From contig JAXCGZ010014323.1 in NCBI GenBank assembly GCA_037179515.1, forward strand, positions 1 through 17,500: a DNA stretch of 17,500 nucleotides. Reading direction: 5' to 3'. Of this stretch, positions 10,401-17,500 are shown piece after piece. The notes under the pieces were generated by a model. It was given only the letters and a program-made list of their open reading frames with translations, had not been told where the DNA came from and searched no databases. This stretch comes from Halocaridina rubra. Lineage: Eukaryota; Arthropoda; Malacostraca; Decapoda; Atyidae. Position 1 is the first letter of the stretch, and the number at the start of each line of letters is the position of its first letter. The translations under genes and the position numbers were made by a program.

Positions 10401-10506
10401 GCTCATTGATACATAAATAATTGGGAAGTACTTTGTTGTTGTTTGTTAACCTTATAAGTTCATCGTCACTAATGGAATAGTATGGGAGGTATCTATTTAC
10501 AGCCAT
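7453..10506 (-). pseudogene. Element B ORF2: EEP endonuclease plus reverse transcriptase, broken
   Basis: About 1017 codons from ATG 10506, in a strong Kozak setting (CACCATGG), to TAA 7455..7453. Breaks are an in-frame TAA at 9900..9898, a frameshift near 9380, an in-frame TAA at 8566..8564 and a frameshift near 7820. An N-terminal extension of about 80 residues of unknown role precedes the EEP endonuclease: Asn89 in CMNIRS, Glu118 in FSETR, then past the first stop FFGDWN, SLIDHIW and TDHFAVY. The RT shows NYRPISI, motif A FLDLSKAFD (just after the second stop), motif B GVPQGSILGP and motif C YADD (about 8281-8267). The WNALPEDFK C-terminal block matches the one in element A. All catalytic residues remain visible, so only the breaks disable it. 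Confidence 0.93.
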
Positions 10507-10536
10507 GGTGAAGAAATAAATTATACTACTTTTACA

Positions 10537-11472
10537 TTACTGACTTACAAGCTCCCATTTACTTCTACCAGATCTTACCAGGTTCTTCCGGCCATTTATT
10601 GGTGTAGGGTGTGAGCATGTTATAGCTCCCGTGGCGGGAGACACAGCAAGAGGGGGTGCGGGTGATAACATATCACTCTCCCGCCCCCCCACTCCCGTGC
10701 CCCCCACCCCAGCACCACCGATCCTGGTCAACTCCTCATCCACGCCACCCACAGCACCCACAGCACCAGCCACACTCTTGGAGTTGCATCGTTCCTTCAC
10801 GATGAGCTTCGTATGTTCAAAGTAGGTAAATTTCCCTTCTGATCTAGCCTTTTTTAGTTGTGGCATCTGTGCAGATTTTATTGCCTGTGATGCGGCACAC
10901 AGGTCACCATTAAGGTACATCTTGGTGCCTTTCAACTTTTTGGCATTTCGCATGACCGTCTCTCTGTCACAGTAGTGGGAGAAACGAGCCACTATGGTGC
11001 GAGGTTTGTCATCGCAAAGTGGTTCCACCCTGTGAGCCCTCTCCAACGTCATGCCTTCTAGCTGTAATTTATCGGCTATCAAGGCTGATACCATCGTCGT
11101 TGTTTGCTCCCAGGTCTCCCCATTTCGTCTCTCCTCTACACCGCTTAATCGGATGTTGTTTCTTCTGGAATAATCTTCTTGGCAAGTCAAGCGTTCTTCT
11201 AAGGTGGTTACTTGTTGATTTGCAGAATTTATTTGTTGAGATAGATTATCGATTGTTTCTTTGTCGTTACTCTTTTCTTTCTCATGAATTTTAATAGTCG
11301 ATTTGAGGTCATCAATTTCTCTCTGGCTGAACTCCAGGCTTGTCGTCAGGTCGGAAACTGTGGATTCGAGTGATTTTATCCTGTCACTAAGCTGTTTCAC
11401 CATTACCTCCATAGCATTCTTATATGCATTTTCTTGTGATTCCAATAGTTTGGTAATAACAGTTGGATCCAT
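10537..11472 (-). CDS. Element B ORF1: L1-type RNA-binding protein
   Basis: An intact 311-residue frame from ATG 11472 (MDPTVITK) to TAA 10539..10537. A longer frame from TTG 11553 would read through the promoter-like palindromes, so I chose the ATG. Residues 9-99 form a long coiled coil (trimerisation in L1 ORF1p). EDYSRRNNIRLSGVEE (99-114) looks like the first RRM strand, and PRTIVARFSHYCDRETVMRNAKK (157-179) with the following block to about 226 resembles the L1 ORF1p C-terminal domain (Transposase_22 family). The last 80 residues form a Gly/Ala/Val/Pro-rich tail encoded by a GC-rich, repeat-like tract (10681-10775 on the plus strand), unlike the rest of the element. The role is binding the element RNA in an RNP. 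ORF2 follows 30 nt after the stop, in the same frame. Confidence 0.85.
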   Translation of the reverse strand: MDPTVITKLLESQENAYKNAMEVMVKQLSDRIKSLESTVSDLTTSLEFSQREIDDLKSTIKIHEKEKSNDKETIDNLSQQINSANQQVTTLEERLTCQEDYSRRNNIRLSGVEERRNGETWEQTTTMVSALIADKLQLEGMTLERAHRVEPLCDDKPRTIVARFSHYCDRETVMRNAKKLKGTKMYLNGDLCAASQAIKSAQMPQLKKARSEGKFTYFEHTKLIVKERCNSKSVAGAVGAVGGVDEELTRIGGAGVGGTGVGGRESDMLSPAPPLAVSPATGAITCSHPTPINGRKNLVRSGRSKWELVSQ

Positions 11473-11503
11473 TGTTGTTAAGCAGAGCCGCGGTGGAAGC
11501 TCA

Positions 11504-11513
11504 GTGACGTCAC
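11504..11513. promoter_or_regulatory. CRE-type palindrome in the element B leader
   Basis: GTGACGTCAC is a 10-bp palindrome containing the full consensus cAMP-response element TGACGTCA, the ATF/CREB binding site. It lies 32-41 nt upstream of the ORF1 ATG and 8 bp from the NRF1-type site. Function is inferred from sequence only. Confidence 0.5.
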
Positions 11514-11521
11514 AACTCCAG

Positions 11522-11533
11522 TGCGCATGCGCA
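11522..11533. promoter_or_regulatory. NRF1-type palindrome in the element B leader
   Basis: TGCGCATGCGCA, identical to the core at 4609-4620 of element A, 50-61 nt upstream of the ORF1 ATG. It matches the NRF1/erect-wing consensus and probably belongs to the internal promoter. Confidence 0.6.
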
Positions 11534-11839
11534 GAAGTCAGCCAACGGGTCAAGAGGGGATGTAGAGTAGGGATTCAAATCTTTCAAATATTTCACTTAA
11601 AAAAAAAACAAGTTCAGCACTACTCACAACTCCTGCAAAACCTTCTAGAGAGTCAATGTGGTCTTCAATACCTTGCTTGGGTGATTTAACATCCATAGCA
11701 GGTCACGGTCTCTTGTTTATTCGTAAATATTGGAGAGCTCACAACTTGTAAACAGTGCCATGTATTCACTGTATAGAGTGTTCAAATTACACAAGCTCTA
11801 CTCCCTGAAGAACATATAAGGAGGATTTTCTTGTTTTGT

Positions 11840-12148
11840 TTAGAGATCCACCAATTGATGACAGTTACATGGTAGTGGACCTAATTCATGCCTAAAAGCA
11901 GTATTCATGTCTATTTTCTGGGACTGTGCTACTATACACAGAAGAGAAAACAAATTTCTGTCAGAATTCAGAATGATATCTATCTGACTTAGTTTATCTG
12001 TGACACTCCTTGTGCTACTATTAAATGTTTCTAGATATTGTTTGGATATAATTGCAGTGCAGTGTATCCTGCTAGACTCTTCCTTACAATTTTTAACAAA
12101 GATAGTTCGTGTCCCTTTTTCACATTCAGCAAGCCATTCCTTAGTTTG
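11840..12148 (-). pseudogene. Decayed coding fragment of an uncharacterised animal family
   Basis: An open frame of 102 codons without a proper start, ending in TAA 11842..11840. It contains CIVAQSQKIDMNTAFRHE followed by LGPLP. From memory this resembles a conserved block (hydrophobic, A-Q-x-R-x-I-D, then LGPLP) of large, multi-copy, uncharacterised proteins in many invertebrate genomes; I could not check this by search. The frame breaks on both sides, so it would be a dead piece. It lies downstream, in the same orientation, of the fragment at 13409-13206, which may belong to the same gene. No function is claimed. Confidence 0.35.
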
Positions 12149-12315
12149 TTAGTTGCTACAATCCCAGAAGACAGAACACCAAAGCATCTGATGGCTTGAA
12201 GTGCTATCCACAATGCTAAAGGATATCCATTCTCTGCATGCAAATCACTTTTCTCTATTGTAGTTGGTAGATTGTTTGACTCCTTGCATTTCACCTGCAG
12301 CATTAGTAGTGCCAA
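12031..12315 (-). pseudogene. Unassigned decayed frame, weakly piggyBac-like
   Basis: A 94-codon frame overlapping the previous fragment in another phase. GVLSSGIVATNKLRNGLL is vaguely like the GxxATGTxRxNR block of piggyBac-family (DDE_Tnp_1_7) transposases, and YPLALWIAL could stand where the preceding helix lies. The Asp-containing DNFFTS motif expected just upstream is not visible. The similarity is weak and the frame may be chance. Confidence 0.2.
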
Positions 12316-12906
12316 TCATAATCCTAAATCTTTTAACTACAGATACATGCTCATAACTGGCATGAACCTTCGTTGAACCGGTTCACATTTTAAATTGCAT
12401 CCTATGTCACACCTTTTGCGTTGGTGTTCCTATTTAGTGCTTGTCGTATTGACTGATCTGTAGATATTTTTGAGAAACCAGGCTTTTAATTATAAACAAA
12501 AACGTCCATCTTCCATAATGAGATATGCTTCCACATGCGGTCCTCTTAAGTTCTTCTTTGGGGTTAAGTACACAGGCAAATAGGGAGAATAGTTTATGCA
12601 ACTATATGGACGAACCACACATCATATATCTGGTTCATGGTTTTCTTGTTCTGTGCTCTCGTTGCTCAACAAATTATCTATGCACTCACTTATGCCTTCA
12701 GTTGCAAAGTGAAGTCGAATTTATTGAATGTGGCACTTTGGAACATCATTTCTGAGAATAAATTCAGCTCCAGACCAGATCTGTGGATGCCAAAATTCTG
12801 TGTAGTCAAAAAACTACTATATCAATCTATCTTTAATTTTCATGGCGTTTGGGAAAGCGAACTGATGATTTCTTGAAACAATACTTCAAAATAACATTCG
12901 TAGAGG
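12316..12906. other. No recognisable gene
   Basis: Short open frames on both strands with frequent stops. It may be the decayed middle of the coding sequence whose pieces lie at 13409-13206 and 12148-11840, but I recognise no motif here. Confidence 0.4.
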
Positions 12907-13115
12907 TTTGTCATAGTACAGTGGTAACGCGCTGGCTTCGCATTCACGAGGTCGAAAGATCGGTTCCCGTCCAAGACCGAGAGTTTAAGCTGTTTACTGG
13001 CAGGAACTGCTGTGGTTGGACACCACAGGGGGGGGGTTGGGGCTTGCCCTGGCTGACGAATACCCATTGTATTGAAAATGGAAATAAAGTTTTTATTTAT
13101 TTATTTTATTTATTA
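12907..13115 (+). mobile_element. tRNA-Ala(CGC)-derived SINE
   Basis: The head starts near 12907. TAGTACAGTGG (12914-12924) is a pol III A-box, TGGCTTCGCATTC corresponds to the tRNA-Ala anticodon loop with anticodon CGC, and GGTTCCCGTCC (about 12962-12972) is a slightly degraded B-box. The spacing is that of a tRNA. The body has a perfect 7-bp hairpin (CTGTGGT 13010-13016 / ACCACAG 13022-13028), a run of nine G (13028-13036) and an AATAAA followed by a TTTATTTATT tail. A possible 6-bp flanking repeat GTAGAG is too short to count as a target-site duplication. The tail differs from those of elements A and B, so its partner LINE is not obvious here. Confidence 0.8.
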
Positions 13116-13205
13116 CCTTTACTTTGGTAGAGACAGTGTTTTGTAGCTGTTTTGCCATAGTTTGATTTCGTTGTTTGCATTCACTCCATTGTCTCTGCAA
13201 AAGGA

Positions 13206-13409
13206 CTAATGGTATTTCATGTCTATTGCAGTGAAGTCTGGCTCTTGAATATTTTTCATTAATCTATGAATTTTCTTCATTTCTGCTGCTTGCAACAGGA
13301 TAGAACTACCTTGCTCATTAATATATTCAGTAATTTGCTCCTTCAACCTCATCCTTTCATCTAAGATGATTTTTCTTTCAAGCAGAAAATAAGTGTGAGT
13401 GAGTGACAT
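13206..13409 (-). pseudogene. Decayed coding fragment, possible N-terminal part of the 11840-12148 gene
   Basis: A 67-codon frame ending in TAG right after DMKYH. The segment ILLQAAEMKKIHRLMKNI then PDFTAIDMKYH resembles, from memory, the helical stretch leading to an MKYHxxC motif near the N-terminus of uncharacterised multi-copy invertebrate proteins. The codons after the stop read SFC, which would keep the expected Cys. The stop, the SINE 90 bp on and the lost frame afterwards mark it as dead. Not verified by search. Confidence 0.35.
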
Positions 13410-14273
<864 letters not shown>

Positions 14274-14545
14274 TAAAAAAAATGCACTGTATAAAAATAT
14301 TTATGAGGTAATGAATTCTCTCCCCTCAGTGCAAATAAAGATGGATATAAATGAATAAAACAATTCTCTCTTCTTCCTCTCTAGCTTTCAACTCCATTTT
14401 GTTTATGGTAACTTCCACTTTTTTCTATCGAGTTTTCAGATTCAGTAACACAAGTGTCCATTTTATGCCACACACATGGGGAAAAGGATTTAGTATGTGA
14501 ACATTATAAACATTACAAGTGTTTTTTATTTCTCTGTATTTCAGA

Positions 14546-16060
<1,515 letters not shown>

Positions 16061-16260
16061 CTTGAATGAAAACGAACACGCCAAGCGGTGCAGCTCCACT
16101 CCAAGACAATAACAAAGAGACAAAAGGCCAACAACAAAGACATTATATAATGATACCAAGAATTAACAATGACAACATCTACTACGAAAATAGAGATAAT
16201 AAATACCAATTAAAACAAAAATATCGTCATCCTTACCAGAATCATCATAATCATCAAAAA
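16061..16260. repeat. AAC/AAT-rich degenerate simple sequence (left flank)
   Basis: T-poor sequence made of imperfect AAC, CAA and AAT triplets that grades into the perfect CAA array at 16261. Probably the decayed edge of the same satellite. Confidence 0.6.
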
Positions 16261-16669
<409 letters not shown>

Positions 16670-17150
16670 CTATAGCACCAAGCAACAAAAGTTATGACAG
16701 AAACAGTATTCGGAAATTACTACGGCATCAACATCAAGAACATATACAACACAATCAACAGAAAGGATAAATAACAGTAAAATGGGAAATAATTAATAAT
16801 AACAATATTACCAAATAATAACGACGAAAGCAATAAAGGCAAGCAACTACAACAATAACAAACAACAATCACAACAACAATCACAACTACACCTGAAGAG
16901 AATGACATAGACTATAAAAGTAAGTAACACCAATAATTAAAGCAACAGCAAATAAAAATGACAAGCAACATTGTCATCATCAATAGCAACAACAACAGTG
17001 CACAAAAACTACGAACAATAGAAACAAAAATAAAACAACAATAGAACAACGTTATGGAAAATGACCACCAAAAGCAATAACTTTGAAAACAGCCACAGAG
17101 ACAAAAACGCCTCATTCTGAATCACAAAAAAAGAAAATAATAATTAATAG
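16670..17150. repeat. AAC-rich, T-poor degenerate simple sequence (right flank)
   Basis: Imperfect repeats such as CAACAACAATCACAACAACA and AGCAACAACAACAGTGC. The strand bias is strong and the reverse strand shows Cys/Tyr/Phe-rich frames with no domain. It mirrors 5935-6458, which likewise leads into a TAA array. Confidence 0.65.
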
Positions 17151-17174
17151 TTCCTAATACACTGAGGACATGAA

Positions 17175-17500
17175 GGAGTGATTAGCAGATACCCATTAAC
17201 GCAACCCCTCTCACACTAAAAGGCGCAATAATTACCCCATTTGAAGTAAATCAGAAAGGTTTCAGAAATGAACATTTTCATATCCCAGCTTTATTATTTG
17301 CAGATGACGGGCTAATTCTAACACATACAGAAATTGACGCTCAAATTTGCATAGAAAAGCTACAAAATATAGCTTCATCTTGTGGTCTATCCCTAAATAA
17401 ACAAAAGAGCAATATACTAATATATAATAAGAAGCAAGAAAATATACCACAAGAAATATTAGGAATAAAAATAGCCGAAGAAATTTAATACCTAGTTATC
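17175..17500 (+). pseudogene. Fragment of a third retroelement: reverse transcriptase motifs B to D
   Basis: A decayed non-LTR-type RT piece. A first frame (17175-17219) reads GVISRYPLTQPLSH, resembling a broken motif B (GVRQGxPLSPxLF). After a frameshift at about 17218, a second frame reads KGFRNEHFHIPALLFADDGL, with motif C FADD at 17297-17308, then IASSCGLSLNKQKSNILIYN, the classic GLxxNxxKSxxxxF region. An in-frame TAA (17486-17488) sits where the usual Lys of a KYLG motif is expected. FADD instead of YADD and the SCGLSLNKQKS block show it is unrelated to elements A and B at family level. The window end cuts it, so the clade is not assigned. Confidence 0.85.

Larger units (their letters stand above)
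7195..11550 (-). mobile_element. Non-LTR retrotransposon, element B (L1-type ORF1 with Jockey/CR1-like ORF2)
   Basis: A nearly full-length LINE on the minus strand, from a different family than element A. Its leader carries TGCGCATGCGCA (11522-11533) and TGACGTCA (11505-11512). ORF1 (11472-10537) is intact. ORF2 (10506-7453) has two in-frame TAA codons and two frameshifts. The 3'UTR holds a stem-loop (7274-7302) and AATAAA (7216..7211), and the element ends in TATGAC repeats at about 7195-7206. There is no RNase H domain. The 5' end is approximate and I found no convincing target-site duplication. The heavier damage suggests it is older than element A. Confidence 0.92.

Noticed and set aside
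11473..11553. N-terminal extension of element B ORF1 from a TTG codon
   Set aside because: It would translate the CRE and NRF1 palindromes; the ATG at 11472 begins the coiled-coil protein.
11018..11689. Plus-strand frames antisense to ORF1 of element B
   Set aside because: Shadows of the ORF1 coding strand, Ser/Leu-rich from the coiled-coil complement.
11549..11696. A 48-codon minus-strand frame beginning MDVKSPKQG, just upstream of element B
   Set aside because: Short, no recognised motif, no splice or promoter support; noted only as a possible host exon relic.
12907..12980. A functional tRNA-Ala gene
   Set aside because: The acceptor stem does not pair, the B-box is degraded, and a SINE body with tail follows.

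Overview
The window is AT-rich, non-coding-dominated animal nuclear DNA. Long dinucleotide and trinucleotide microsatellites, tRNA-derived SINEs and several non-LTR (LINE) retrotransposons point to an invertebrate. A decapod crustacean is my best guess, but a mollusc such as a cephalopod cannot be excluded from this stretch alone. I see no intact host gene, no CRISPR array and no prokaryotic feature.

Layout. (1) 1 to about 4625, minus strand: element A, a nearly full-length non-LTR retrotransposon. It has a short 5' leader with a perfect 14-bp palindrome, ORF1 (SAP-like motif, coiled coil, SGNH-hydrolase-like domain, two CCHC zinc knuckles) broken by one frameshift, and ORF2 (EEP endonuclease plus reverse transcriptase) broken by one in-frame TAA. 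Its 3' end has a 24-bp tandem repeat running off the window. (2) 4842-5070: a compound AG/AT/AG microsatellite. (3) 5071-7194: no gene; a tRNA-like relic on the minus strand near 5860-5922, an AAC-rich simple region, and an ATA/TAA array at 6459-6554. (4) About 7195-11550, minus strand: element B, a second and different non-LTR element with an L1-type ORF1 (coiled coil, RRM, C-terminal domain; intact) and an EEP+RT ORF2 carrying two in-frame TAA codons and two frameshifts. It has a 3'UTR stem-loop and a TATGAC tail. (5) About 11840-13410, minus strand: scattered pieces of a decayed coding sequence, with a tRNA-Ala-like SINE (plus strand) inserted at about 12907-13115. (6) 13410-17170: almost only simple sequence, with AT (14005-14271), CT (14546-14667), CAA and TAA (16261-16669) arrays and an AAC-rich, T-poor flank. 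(7) 17175-17500, plus strand: a decayed RT fragment (FADD motif) of a third retroelement, cut by the window end.

How the parts work together. In each LINE, ORF1 would make an RNA-binding chaperone-like protein and ORF2 the endonuclease/RT for target-primed reverse transcription. The tRNA-derived SINEs would depend on such machinery. The points most worth a second look are: the element A ORF1/ORF2 junction, where one UAG followed by CAA UCA (the CARYYA readthrough context) separates two ORFs in the same frame and ORF2 has no suitable AUG; the identical NRF1-type palindrome TGCGCATGCGCA in the 5' leaders of both otherwise different LINEs; and the composite ORF1 of element A, whose SGNH-like domain seems to have lost its catalytic residues.
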